Shown here: positions 21,530-34,457 of the stretch, in pieces | How positions within the stretch are numbered: position 1 is the first letter of the stretch | How the letters are laid out: every line of letters begins with the position of its first letter | Assembly (NCBI GenBank): GCA_963965975.1 | Contig: OZ014411.1 | Location: 13,284,501 to 13,348,500 of the forward strand | Length of the DNA: 64,000 nucleotides | Direction: 5' to 3' | Source of the DNA: Xestospongia bergquistia | Lineage: Eukaryota > Porifera > Demospongiae > Haplosclerida > Petrosiidae | Notes under the pieces: generated by a model | What the model was told of the DNA's origin: nothing | The model's database searches: none | What the model saw: only the letters and a program-made list of their open reading frames with translations | Made by a program: the position numbers and the translations under genes

Positions 21530-23150
21530 ATACTCTGATATTGTCATGAATAGTACCATGTTGTCATGGTAACAATATGTTTCAATAGTATAGTGTTATA
21601 GTTGATTTGATTGAGATATTATTAGTACTATGAAACTTATCAATGACAAATGATCCCCCAAAGCATAGGCTACTAGGTTACTCAGTAGTTATGGTAATAA
21701 TTTATTCATGAGCATTTAAAAGAGTATAACTTTGGAATAAAGAACATATCTATAATACCGAAGGATTAGTCACAATTAATGAAGTCAGATTAGAATGTTC
21801 CTGACTGTATTACATGTCAATGAACAATCCAGACTATGGCTACATTGGCAAACATGCTTGATTGATATACAGTGTAACATGTAAAGTTTTCTTGACTATT
21901 AATGAAGTAGAATGCATGAAGTGACTGAAATTATGTTCTACCCCATTAACAGTATGTCTGTCGTCTTACTCAGTAAATTAATTACGTAAATTTACACCAG
22001 TCTAACAGTTTTCAAGATTAACTTTGTGATGACTTCAGTTATTGTCCTCCAAATTAATGCTATGTCTGTTAACTTGTACAGTAAGTTAATTATGCAATTC
22101 ACATTAGATTAAGATTAACTTGTGTTAACTTGAGTTATTGTATTCCAAAGTAACAAGGTATTTATGTTATTTGAGTTACATAACATTAACATACATTCTC
22201 TATCTTAATTGTTAACATCAAGTAATTAAAAAAACTATGTATTTTAAAAATATTTATAATTATGTCAAATGTATTTACATAGTATGTATAAAACATACAT
22301 TATACAAATACATATATTCGACATAATTATAGTCATTGTAGAATAAAGAACATTATATATTATATGTACATCACATGTATGTCTATACTTCATTTGTTAC
22401 TGAATGAATATGGCTTGTACATTAAATATGATAGACTAAACATGTCAACTAAAGTCATATTTCAAGCTAATATATATATATATATATATTATGTACATTA
22501 CTACATTGTAAATGAATATGTTACTATAAATGAACTAATTTTTACCTTACATGGGTGGATTACTATGGAATCTAGAATTCATGTGAATTACTCCTGTATA
22601 ATTTGATACTTTGTAATTGTACAAAATACCAACAAATGATCTAATGATCCATAAATTATAGATTCAATGTAATCCACTGATGCATGTCAGCTACAAATTG
22701 TTTTTTTTGTAATAATTAATTAGTTTTACAGTGAAATAAAGTTGTGAGAATTATATTATACATCTCACTCATTTTATTTAATACTCTGGTAATGGATGAG
22801 CATTCTATCTTAATTTGACTAACTTGAAAGGATACTGACATGGAGTACCAAAACATTAACAAACTACATGTATAGTAAAAAAAGAGATAAAGACAAAAGG
22901 AAAAGATGGTGGTGCTTGTAGATGAAAGAGAAGAAAGACACACACACACCAAGTAATTAAAGAATCACATATCTTAAATATATTTATAATTATGTGAACT
23001 ATATGTACATACAAAACATACAGTACATATTATTGTATATTTGACATATAGTCATTGTAGAATATAGAACATTATATATTATATGTACAGAATCCAAGGA
23101 TGGACATTCCAATTCCTATACCCTATTTTAATCAAATGGTGTTATACGTT
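21530..23150. repeat. AT-rich intergenic region with internal duplication
   Basis: About 22210–22370 (caagtaattaaa ... gaacattatatattatatgtac) is repeated with divergence at about 22950–23095. A (TA)n tract is at 22469–22489. No gene is visible. Confidence 0.65.
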
Positions 23151-24925
23151 ATAGTCAATAGTATTGTATACATAGTACATGATATTACCATTATCATTGA
23201 CAGCAGTTAAAGAACACCCAGCCAGTTCATCAACTACAAAATAAAATGATCAATTAGAATTAAAGATATATAAAAGAACAATATTACATTAAGTAGTTAT
23301 TAAAGATCCTCACTACATCGTCTCCAGTCTAGTTACCAATGTTTCACTATAGAATTAAAGGAAATAGTTTAGTACAACATTGTCAAATTAATGATAGATC
23401 AAACTTACAGTCTAACTTATCAAAGAACATTAACATTATGTAGAATTATACAGTAGATCTAAGTCCCTCTAAACTACTAAAATCCATCTTTAGTACAGAA
23501 TTGTCCATATTACTATAACAGATATAAGTTACAGTAGTCATAAGTTCATGTAGATCAGATCATCACTACCAGTGACCATTAAACCTGTTCACCATACTAT
23601 AAAAAGTAATTCATTCAGTAGACAATTATAAATAAATAGTTAGTAAATTTGTAGTAAGTAATAGATATGACTTATAAGTACTATTCATTAATTATTTAAA
23701 TTGTTGAGTTTAGAACAGTTCTCAACCAGTTCATCATCATCTCCAGTAGACTAGTAAACAATAGTCCTACTATAAAAATAAAATAAAAACTTATAACATT
23801 GAAATAATTATTGTTATAAATTGACAAGAGTCTGTTGTATAGTAAAATTACAACAGTTCATATCACTTATTTGGGATAAAGGGAAGACCCTAGATTTCAG
23901 AATAAACAAATCCAGATAACAGAAAAAATTTACCCGTTATGTAAAACCTTTGATGTTAAGAGATTCATTTTTTCATATCCTCTAGGCCAGAAATAATTAT
24001 GAAAAATTCTAGATGCCAGGATAAAAACAATGATGCTAATAAAATCCTATGTGTTAAGAAGCCAAGTAAAATACTAGATATCAGAAGTAAACAATAAAAA
24101 AACAGATGCTGGTAAAAATCCTGATGATAGTAATTATCAATGACATAACATCCTAGCTGAAATAAAAATTGTCAGTTTTAGATTTCAGAATAATCATGAA
24201 AAATGAAATTCCTAGATCCAAATTATCAAGGGATAAGTTTGTATTGTAAAACAGAGACAAGACATTTAACATTTCCGAACTATGTTTTACACTGATACAG
24301 AGGATTTAAAATATATAATAATATGACAGACACAGAGAGTTAACAATACAGGACAATACTCCAAATACAGAGGGTTAACAATATGGGATTACTGAGCTAT
24401 ATGACAGACACAGAGAGTTAACAATACATAATAATATGACAAACAGAGAGTTAACTATACAGAACACTACAAATACAAAGGGTTAACAATACAGGATTAT
24501 AGAACAATACAACAGACACAGAGTTGTTAACAATACAGGATAACACGACAGATACAAAGGGTCAAGATAATATGGCAGATACAGAGGATTAAAAATACAA
24601 GATAATACAACAAACACAGAGTGTTAACAACACAGTGTAATATTACAGACACAGAGGGTTAATAATACAGGATAATACGACAGATATAAAGGATTAATAT
24701 TTCAGAATTATACAAAGATAGAGGGTTAACAAAACATGATACTAAAACAAACACACAAAGGAAACAATTACAAAACAAAAGTGTTAATAATTCAAGATTA
24801 TACAACAGATATAGAACATTTCAAAACAAACACAGAGGGAACATTTCAGGATTACTACAACACACACACAAAGGGTTTGGAGAATGAGGAAGGGGTTGAT
24901 ATATATGGAAGGGTCTGACATCATG
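23150..24925. repeat. Duplicon C, copy 2
   Basis: The counterpart of 12100–13940, including the acagacacagaggg minisatellite at about 24260–24900. It lacks the about 12590–12800 segment of copy 1. Confidence 0.8.
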
Positions 24926-26600
24926 AAACTATCTAGTACAAACTCATCATTTACATAATACTATTTAGTAGAATATGTAATATGTAGGAAATGCACAACA
25001 AACAAACCAAGACAAACTATACTATGTCTAGATATTACAGTACATGAACTCTGTGGGTCATATGCAACAAGACTATAATATACGTGATACATGATTGTAA
25101 TAGAACAACCTCTAGCCTATAAAAATACATCAAAATCAATGAAGTGAGTACGTACAATGACATATGATATAACAAGAAGTTAAAAACAATGTAACACTAA
25201 GTATTACAGAATAGTCTCAGTAGATGGTATATAAGATAACATACATAGGAAGGAATAAAAACTTAAAACAAGTACCAAAGTTGTTTATAATAGTCACAGG
25301 AGATAGTAACACAAAATAGAACTATAATTTAATAAAACTCTGATAATGTACAAGATTGACAATAGCTCAAAATACAAGGTAGAAATAGAACTATTATTTA
25401 ACAAAAATTCTATAATGTACAATAATGACAACAGATCATAATACAAGAGCAGGAGCAATAATATTAACAAAAATTAACAAGAAGACCATCATTGTATATC
25501 ATCCAGTCATATATGATGTCAACACATTAACAATAAATAATAGATAGAAACACAGGAGTTATTATTAGATAAAACATTAATAAAAACGCTTATAATATAA
25601 TAGGAAGTTGAAAACATTATAACACAAACTATATTGTCACAGGAATTTACATGTAAGGTAACATATAAAGGAGCTATTGTTGGACAATAAGTAAGAATAC
25701 AGTAGTACAGCTATAGTAGTAGAAATTTTCATGTATAAATCAATGTAACAAGAACATAATGTGACAGATAAATAACAAGACTTTGTACAAAGATACTAGT
25801 AAATTGTTGATACTAGTAGATTTGGTATGAATAGGAGATTTACAAAAGTATATAATTTTAGAGTATAAGGTCACAAAAGATTTGTTAAAAAACAGAATTT
25901 ATAAAAATGAAGATATAAAAAATTATGACTTATTGACAGATTACAAAGATTTCTCTTCCAGATTATATTATTACACAAGTGATGGCATTGGATATTAAGA
26001 GGTTTATGTACATACCACAGGACTAAGTTTTATTGTAATACAAGACATTTAAGTGGTTAGGTATTAAGAGGTATGTACATGTCACAGGACTGGGTTGGAT
26101 TATATTATAAGAGGTTGAGTATTAAGATATTTGTGCATGTACATGTCACAGGATGAAGTTACATTATGGGATAAAACATGTCACAGGGTTAAATTGTATC
26201 ATAAGGGTCACAAAATGTTAGTGTAAGTATGCCACAGAGATAGGTTGTATTATAAGACATTATAGGGTATGAGTAATAAGACATTTGTATAAAAATACAT
26301 GAAAAGGTTTGTTTATTTATATGTCAGTAAGCTATTTATATGATTGTAAGAAGTTTGTTTATGTAGGAATATTATAATGGACAACAAGAGTTGATTTAAT
26401 TACATATTATAGGACTCATAATAGATTTGTTGTGTACACATGATAAATAGGTTGATCATATGGATATCTGAATATTACCACAAATTATAAGACTTAAAAG
26501 AAAGTTACAAGTATATATGTGTGTGTGTGTGTGTGTGTATGTATTATATATAATGAGTGGTTGAGTATTATAAAAGCTTCTCTAATACAGATATACAAGC
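24925..26600. repeat. Mosaic of dispersed repeats
   Basis: 25200–25330 (ttgtttataatagtcacag, aatgtac) is repeated at 36860–36985. 25678–25897 is the inverted partner of 9881–10101. 25980–26300 is a degenerate array with words ttaagaggt.tgtacatgtcac, the same family as 37010–37460. A (GT)n microsatellite lies at 26517–26540. Confidence 0.75.
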
Positions 26601-28260
26601 TATATAATTGTCTAGGCATATTTCAGGGTTCCAATCTGGTGCTCAATGTGAAGCTCAAGTACAACTATTCGGCTTGTTAGCTAGCTGCTAGGACCATTTA
26701 ACTTAAGTCTCCATGCTTATTATTAGCTGTGGGGTTCATTAAAAAATTTACAGTCTGGGAAGAGATTTGCACAAACCATTCTAGTTCTGTTTAGGTAAGT
26801 ATTTAAATCACAACACCAAAATCCTCTCTACATAATACATAATGTTCTCAATGTACTGATATAATAGCTTTCTGTGTACATAAATTACTACTTGGCTACA
26901 AAATGACCAACTGAAGGTGATTTAAAAACTGAACTAGAACTAGACTTTGCTAATATACTACAGAATTAGGCTCACACAAGAAGTCAAGGAGTCTCACAAG
27001 GTAGCTAGAATAGGCTATACAGATGTTTAATGACAAAAACTATCTCTCCAGACAGCAAAAAAGCTCAGGATTCGGCTTCCCACACACACATACACACACA
27101 CATAGTGTACATTTACTCTGACCTGAATATTTTGACTCTCTTTTTTTGTGCTGCAATAAAAGTGTATTTTCTTTGTAGTTGGACCCCATTCATTTTTACT
27201 ACATTTTTCTGTATGAGAGGTGAGCAAAAATCAAAGGTATCTTGACTGGAGGTCATAGACACTAGACAACAGTAACAGTAGTAGTTATGGTATTCTTTAA
27301 AATATCAATCCAGTCCACAATATAACAATAACATCATTGATAGAGATGACAGAGACAGTTAACTTGCAGAGAGAGTTGTATTTATTACTATAGAATAAAA
27401 AAGAAACTGATAAAATACTGAAAAATAAGATCATGATGTCAGGTCATTAAACTAACAACTAGTGGTTAGAAAAGAAGCTACCAGTACATGCTTGTAATAG
27501 AATTGTAAGTTGTTCAACAAGGAAGGCTGGTTGTTGCAAGTGACTACAACTGTGGACTATGTCAGGGGGAGGCTAAAACAGCTATTTGTTCAGTAAGAAA
27601 GGCTATAGTAGTTAGTGTTAGTTGTACCAAAACGAAGGCTATAGCTATTTGAAGGGTAAAGCTGGTTACAAACTAACAACTGTTGTGTAAAAGTTAAGGT
27701 TGGTGGTTATGTAGTAGAACATCGAGATATAAAGAAAAGAAATTTACTTGACTGTCTCTGTCTTTAAACTTGAATTCACATAAGTGCTACACTGTCCATT
27801 TGATATAGCACACAGTAAAATGATATTATTGTCATGTATATATGGTTACTAAATAGCTGGATTCACTCAAGGAAATAGAATAACAGGCATTTTTCTCTGC
27901 ATTCCAGATGGTTAGTTCAACTCAGTTGTCCAGTAAGAAAAACGAGACACAAGTGAAGATATACTTTTTATACCACATTTTCCCGGCTTTTCTACTGGGC
28001 ATGCGCAGTAAGCAGACAAACCAGTTGTCTATCATGCATGTTAATAACTTGTTAATAATTTTTAATAAGCTCAATATAATATGATCTTTAGTAGAAATTA
28101 AGAAATCTTATTGATTAGTTCAATGCCACATTTGCACCTTTAGAAGAACAACCAATCAGATTTCAGACTTTGGTAGATCAGTTAACTATAATGGTTATTG
28201 TAGAAAAGATATATTAATAAACTTTACTTATAAAAGGTTTAATAGATTAAATCCAAACTC
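26600..28260. other. Intergenic; CA-rich tract and promoter-like motif
   Basis: A (CA)-type tract is at about 27080–27105, producing overlapping spurious frames on both strands. A near-palindrome ACTGGGCATGCGCAGT at 27994–28009 is annotated separately. No convincing exon is seen. Confidence 0.5.
27994..28009. promoter_or_regulatory. NRF1-like near-palindrome
   Basis: ACTGGGCATGCGCAGT is one base from a perfect palindrome and contains GCATGCGCA, close to the NRF1 consensus YGCGCAYGCGCR. TTTTCCCGGC precedes it by 14 nt. CpG words are scarce nearby, so a promoter is possible, but no gene start can be tied to it. Confidence 0.3.
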
Positions 28261-29271
28261 AATATATTTTCAACTGTTTGTCATGATTAACTTCTGACAC
28301 TGGTCAGTCAACAGCTGCTCGTTTATTAATCCCACACCATCTACTAATTCAGCCACCTCCACAATTCACCTTATAAATAAATTCATTTAAAATGAGAGTG
28401 GCCTTAATAACAATTCATCATACCTTGAGAAAGAAGTAAGTTAAAGTTCCATCTCCTTTAACATACTCATTGTCAGCTAAACATTAACCAGTAAATACAG
28501 GAACTGCATCCAATTGAATGGAGCTCCATAAAATGAGAGGAGTGAATAACAAAGATGATGGATGGTAGTGACTTTACAACTCTGTTAGAGATATCAAATG
28601 CTGAAGTGTAGTAGGAAATTCCAGTATGATATCATTATGAGGATTTTAGATCATAATACATAATAATAGAACAATATTAGAATGTTTGCAACTACTAATA
28701 CCAGTCTGTGGTACTATTAATAGCATGTTACTATTTATAGCACAAGCACATCGTCTATAGTATAAATTTTGACTTTATATGAGGTCAGACATATATGTAT
28801 TATATTTTTTCCATCTTTAAGTGTTCCATCATTGTTCTTTCCTTGTTTATCTTGCCCTGAAAAAAGGAAGGTATATTAAAATATAAAACGAAATAGATAA
28901 TCGATTAATAACAATGGATGCATGGTAAATTATTAATAGAGGTGTAAATGTTGCAATGGATATATTGTACATGTATGAGACATGGTAATGGATCTATAAA
29001 TTTATCAATATTAATGGATCTATAAGTGTGGTAATGGATCTATAACATAGTAATAAATGTATAAATATAAACAATGGACACTTATTTAAATATTCTTTTT
29101 GGATTGACTTTACAGACTCATTTTTAACCCAAACTTTGACTATACTACTTGCTAAATAGTTATTTCTAAAAATCATTGAATTCCTTTATTTTTTCTAGTT
29201 TTTATTATACTATTCAAAAAGTGATTGTTATTTTCCACAAATGGAGTATAGACTTAATTTGTAATTACAAT

Positions 29272-29545
29272 TCAATTCTGCACATTTTGTCTCCATTCCA
29301 CACCCACACATCTTATAACACCAGCATCATAACTATCATTGCATCTCTTTACAATAATACTATCACCAACATTAACTTGATGAGAGGGGGCAGGTTTTAC
29401 ATACATGGGTACCCTCTCTTGTACCACGTGAACAGTAACTGATAGTTTGGTATCCTTTGGTATCTGAGTATCTATAACTGATGTACCTCCTCTTGGGACC
29501 GAGGATATTTTTATAGGTTTGGTTGGAGGGGAGATACCCCTAGTA
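29272..29545 (-). CDS. Unidentified exon, possible CAP-Gly-like fragment
   Basis: The reverse strand is open for about 90 codons without an ATG, ending in TGA at 29272–29274. The composition is protein-like (RGGTSVIDTQIPKDTK, then VTVHVVQERVPMYVKPAP). The end reads VNVGDSIIVKR, then AGVIRCVG, which resembles the start of CAP-Gly domains (GDxVxV ... GxVRxVG); the diagnostic GKNDG loop is not seen. A possible acceptor (ttactactag) lies at about 29540. It could be a last exon whose upstream exons are outside my recognition. Confidence 0.35.
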
Positions 29546-29586
29546 GTAAGTGCTTGTGTTGTTGCTTTTTTTCTGTTTTCTCTTTA

Positions 29587-30205
29587 GGAAAGTGTGGTTT
29601 ATCTGACAATAAACTATTAGTTTACTTTAGGATTGTGCTAAATCAAATTATTCAAGATGAATCATGTGCTCATCTACATGATATCTTCAGTCATCATTTA
29701 GTTAGTGTTTATCATGACCTAACTGATGAACAAGCACAGCATTTAGCTCACAGGCATAACAGAACTACTGAATTCAGCAATAAAATGACAACTCAAGACA
29801 AGGTATTAAGTCACATGTAGTTACACTTTCATAATAATAAATAATGTTAGTTATTCACAAAACATTTCTGCATTATGTGTATAATTAAACATTGAACTGT
29901 TCTTTAGTCTTCTTTCATTTTTCAATGTTAATTTAAGGTGCATATATGTTGAATAAGATTATATACTCTAAGTGATGTGAATATATGTGAAGAACCTCCT
30001 GAGGAGAACAACAGAGTGGAGGGACTCCTGTGCTACAACATAAATGATGACAGTAAATTTGTTATAAATTGTATTTTAGTTTTATTTTTCTGTTAATAGA
30101 AAAAACAGCTGGATGAGAACATGATCTTCCTTCTTGCTACACTTCCCATATCACAATACAATATTCTAATTAATATCATCAAACGTTTGAAGAAGGAACT
30201 TTAGT
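29587..30205 (+). CDS. Unidentified two-exon gene fragment
   Basis: Exon 1 runs from an acceptor (ttttctctttag, 29586) to a donor (gtatta, about 29804). It reads LSDNKLLVYFRIVLNQII ... DLTDEQAQHLAHRHNRT ... TTQDK. Exon 2 starts after tgttaatag (about 30099) with KKQLDENMIFLLATLPISQY and ends at TAG (about 30203). The helical, His/Gln-rich character suggests a folded domain, but I do not recognise the family. Whether the stop is a true terminus is uncertain: further open pieces at 30360–30420 and 30715–30888 end in donors (gtagat, gtaagt), so a longer decayed gene is possible. Confidence 0.35.
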
Positions 30206-30419
30206 GAAGCCTAATATGACTGATAGTCACCCAAAATTTGATTGCAAAGGTAATAAATTTGGAGGTCTTCAAAAACTGGATGCATAGAGCACTTTCAAAT
30301 GGCTGAATTGTCTTTGTAGCTGCTAAATGTCAGGTGAACAGTTAAAAAATTAAGAAAGTTCAAGAGCAAGTTTGTGAAGCTCAAAAAATACTGCTAGATG
30401 GAGATATGACAGTGGAGGT

Positions 30420-31570
30420 AGATTTTATCAAATAAATAATGAAAGCAGAATAGAGTGTGTTAAAAATTGTATATTTAATATTTTAATTATATTTATTATA
30501 AAGATATAATACTTAAACCAGTACTTCCTCCAGTTCTTATTGCTGCTTATCATGTTAATAGGTATTTGCCATCTTTGGAGAATGACAATATCTTCAGTGA
30601 TAATAATGATTTTTTATAAGCTCACTAATAAGTTGATTGAGAAAGGGATTACATCCTTTATATAGTCTTTTCACTAGTTACTAACAGATATATACTTTTA
30701 AGCAAAATTTTACTAATGATTCTCATAATTATGTATGTTATATTGCCTACCTATTGAAAGATGAATGGTATGCAGCAGTCATTGGATTATTTACAGATAT
30801 GACTAAAGTTGAGAAGTTGCTAAAAAAGACAACATTGAAAGTAGAAACTAGAAATGAGTGTGAAGATGTAAGCACAGCTGTTAAAGTAAGTCATTTCACA
30901 TTAATGTGTATCTATAAGTCTGAGTATCAAGATTGTATGCTTAGATTAGTTATCAATAGAGATATTTTACTTTGAATATCACAGTGTGCTGTATTAAAAT
31001 TTCAAGATATTTTAGACATGCTTTTCACATTCTAACTTTATAGGTTGATATTTGGAATTTCAAGATGTTTTTTTATTATTCTACCATTACACTTAAATGT
31101 ATGCTAGCAATCTTAAATGTTCAAGATGCTGTATCTATTTCATTGTTAATGTGTCTTTATCACAGATCTCTCCTATCTAACTGCTTGTAGCTAGAATTCC
31201 AAGAAACAACTTTTCTACAGTGATTCTATATTTTTTGTAATAACTCTCCTCATCTTAATCAGTATAAGATAATAAGTTAGCTAACAATTTGTTATCTACA
31301 AAATGTATTACTAAATAAATCACTGAAAAAACATAATTTCTACAATTCTTTAAAATTTAAAGCAGTTTTGCAGAAAATAAATTGTAATTAGAAATTCTAC
31401 AATGAAAATGGAAAAGGTTCTAAGTGTTGAAGTCATGTTATTGGTGATTGGCAAAATGAGATCACCAGTAAAGGGTAACATTTCAGTATTGTCTTGAGTA
31501 GTCCAAATCTTGGCTATCATGGAGGTAAGGAATGTGTTGATCCCATGGAAAAATGGCTAATTGGTTTAGG
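30420..31570. repeat. Flank duplication, copy 1
   Basis: Collinear with 33091–34457, from 'ttttatcaaataaa' to 'cccatggaaaaat.gct.attggtttagg'. Includes open pieces ILKPVLPPVLIAAYHVNRY (about 30508) and VEKLLKKTTLKVETRNECED (30811–30870, before a GTAAGT), which recur in altered form in copy 2. Confidence 0.75.
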
Positions 31571-33090
31571 CATCCAGCATGGCTTTCGGACTGGCTTTAA
31601 CTGGGGGAGCCATCTCTGCTTGGCTCGCCGGAATATCCCATTGTCATATAACCACCATAAGTGGTGGATGAGTATACCATCAGTGAACTAGCAATGGCCA
31701 TTTAATTGGTCCACTCGTCACAGTTCAGCTGTCCAATAGCCAATCTATTCATGTTAGTCGAATTAGAATTATACCAAAAAGACATAACTTTGGCAAATGG
31801 TGCCTCATCACAGACCTGTCCCATCCAGAAAGACAAAGCATCAATGACAGCATAGAACAAGATATTGTTCCTTGGAGTACACAGCTGTTGACATGTAGGT
31901 AGCAAAGGCAACTGCACTTGGTCTGTGTGCACTCCTAGCAAATGAACTTATTGGCTGGCTCCGGTCCACTTGTCAGACCACCCACTGCTAAGTTTTTGAT
32001 GGCAAGGCAAGATCTATTTGGATGCCAAGCTTTCTTTGACTTGTCATCAGTTCTAAAAATCATTCAATGCTTTGGTAGATGTACTTAAATAGTGTTTGAC
32101 CACTACCTGGATGATTTTGTGACAACGAGACCCCTGTCTCTTCAACATGTGCCAGTAACCTTAGAGTCATACACAAAATGTCAGCCATCCTGGGAGTACC
32201 TCTAGCTGAAGACAAATGTGAAGTCCCCTCATAAACACTAACCTTTCTGGGTATAGAAATAGATACTCAAGAAGGGGTGCTATGATTACCACAGGAAACT
32301 TTTGAGAGCGCAGACGACTCTGACTCAAAAATGAGGATGCTGGAGGTAGGAATTGGACTCTTTAGTCAATCTGCTTCATCATGTAGCTAAGGTAATTGTT
32401 CTTGGGAGGTTGTTTTTACACCATATGATTGCTCTCCTCAAGGACATCTGCTACAGAAGCCATCATATTCTAAACATGGAGTTTAGAGCCAACCTACAAT
32501 GCTGGCTGACATTCATGGAGATTTGGAATGAAGTATCCATCCTACCTCTTTAAAATATATATATTAAGTTTACCTTATCCACCTGCTGAGATCTTTATTC
32601 TTATTGAAAGCAACATATAGACAAACTACTACAGCCTCACATATACCTGGCCGCATGAACACTCTAGCTGATGACCTGTCTTGTCACATTATAACCTTTT
32701 TCTCAGAAGGTCTATTACATATACAAGTATTCCATTGTGAACCCCTTCTCAGTTGGTAAGTCTTTTTTATGCTACTTTGTTGCCTTCCTCGCAAAGAATG
32801 GGTTAACACCTCAATCATATTTAGCTGCAATCCAGCAAACCCAGATTGAGGCTGGACTGTCGGAACTTAAGTCATTATCATCCTGCCCATGGATGAAACA
32901 CAAGTTGAATGAGGTAGCTAGACAGAGAATGGTGTGTAGTCCTTTAATAACACTTCATCTCCCCATATTAATTGACACTCTTTTGGTCATGTACAGGACT
33001 ATGGCAGAAACGGTTGACAGAGACACAGTCATGCTATGGGCAGCATGTTCAATCTCCTTTTCTTGAGTTTCTTGACAATGGATGTAGCTT
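31571..33090 (+). mobile_element. Truncated DIRS-like (tyrosine recombinase) retroelement
   Basis: Order on +: an RT N-terminal motif IQHGFRTGF with LARRNIPLS (31572 on); LITDLSHPERQSIND (about 31804–31848); the catalytic HYLDDFVT (32101 on); LTFLGIEIDTQEG (about 32240); the connection/RNase H block LLHHVAKVIVLGRLFLHHMI ... FRANLQCWLTFMEIWN (32353–32545); HIPGRMNTLADDLS (about 32637); and a tyrosine-recombinase N-terminal domain (32737–33066) with SYLAAIQQTQI and RDTVMLWAAC. RT plus YR with no integrase is the DIRS/Ngaro arrangement. Frameshifts and stops lie throughout. The recombinase stops at 33064 before its catalytic half. Neither end has repeats; the flanks are duplicated host DNA. Confidence 0.8.
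32737..33066 (+). pseudogene. Tyrosine recombinase N-terminal part of the DIRS-like element
   Basis: 109 codons: FLCYFVAFLAKNGL, YLAAIQQTQIEAGL and RDTVMLWAACSISF match the SAM-like core-binding domain that precedes the catalytic R-H-R-Y domain in DIRS recombinases. The frame stops at 33064–33066. In the next frame the residues around the expected FLR motif read FLEFLDNG, so the first catalytic Arg appears to be lost as well. Confidence 0.7.
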
Positions 33091-34457
33091 TTATCAAATA
33101 AAGAATTAAAGCCAAAAATAGTATCTTAAAAATTGTATATTTATTGTTTATTTTATTTATTATAAAGGTTTGATACTTAAACCAGTATTGCTGCTCATCA
33201 CGTTAATTGGGAATTGCCATCAATGGAGATTGACAATATCTTCAGTGATGAAAACAATTTTTATAAGCTCACTAATAAGTTGACTGAGAAAGGGGATTGC
33301 ATACTTTATATGGGCTCTTCACTAGGTACTAACAGATATATACTTTTAAACAAAATTTTACTAATAATTCTCATGATTTTGTAGGCTATGTTGCCTACTT
33401 GTTGAAAGATGAATGGCAGTGTTGAATCATTTTCAGATAAGACTAAAGTTGAGAAATTGATGGAAAAGACAACATCGGAAGAAGAAACTAAAAATGAGTG
33501 TGAAGATGTAAGCACAGTCGTTGAAGTAAGTCTTTTCACATAAATATATAAATATAAGTCTGAGTACAAGATCATAACATAATTTTAGATTAGTTACCAA
33601 TAGAGATTGTTTACTTTAAACATCATAGTGTGCTGTTTAGAAATTTCAATATATTTTAGACATGCTTTTCACATTCTAACTTTATAGTTTGATTTCTTGA
33701 AATTTCAAGATGCTTTTTATTATTTTACTGTTACACTTAATAGTATACTAGCAATCTTGAAATTTTAAGATAATTTAGATGTGTTTGCTTCATTCTAGAC
33801 TCTAGTTTGGTATCTTGAAATTTCAAAATGCTTTTCATTGTTCTATACCCTATACTTTACTGTATGCTAGTTATCTTGAAAGTTCAAGATAATTTAGACA
33901 TGTTAGTCACATTCTAATTAAATATTTTGGTATCTTGAAATTTCAAGATGCTTTTCTTTATTTTACCATTACACTTAATAGTATGCTAGCAATCTTAAAT
34001 GTTCAAGATGCTGTATCTATTTCATTGTTAATATGTCTTTATCACAGATGTCTCCTATCTAACTGCCTGGAGCTAGAATTCCAAGAAACAACGTTTCTAC
34101 AGTGATTCTATATTTTTTATAATAACTCTCCTCATTTTAATCAGTATAAGAAAATAATTTAGCTAACAATTTGTTATCTACAAAATGCATTACTAAATGA
34201 AAAATTCACAGAAAAAACACAATTTCTAAAATTTTTCCAAAAAATTTAAAGCAATTTTGCAGAAAATAAATTGTAATTAGAAATTCTATAATGAAAATGG
34301 AAAAGGTTCGAAGTTTTAAAGTTATGTCATTGGTGGTTGTCAAAATGGGATCACCAGACAAGGGTAACACTTTAGTACTGTTTTGAGTAGTCCAAGTCTT
34401 GGCTATCGTTGGAGGTAAGAAATCCGTTGACCCCATGGAAAAATTGCTTATTGGTTT
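33091..34457. repeat. Flank duplication, copy 2, with internal ~125-bp tandem units
   Basis: The homologue of 30420–31570. It is expanded at 33640–33960 by about three units, each carrying the perfect palindrome TCTTGAAATTTCAAGA or a one-base variant (about 33695, 33815 and 33935). Copy 1 has only one degenerate unit (about 31050). Confidence 0.7.

Noticed and set aside
27027..27245. Overlapping frames on both strands near a CA tract
   Set aside because: They are antisense shadows of each other over a microsatellite; composition is not protein-like.
28270..28910. Possible minus-strand exons (about 28443–28488 reading YVKGDGTLTYFFLK before a gtatga donor; 28270–28356 reading LVDGVGLINEQLLTDQ; about 28745–28862 after a ttttttcag acceptor)
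   Set aside because: Each is short, the joins are not unique and there is no family match; kept only as a place to look with RNA data.
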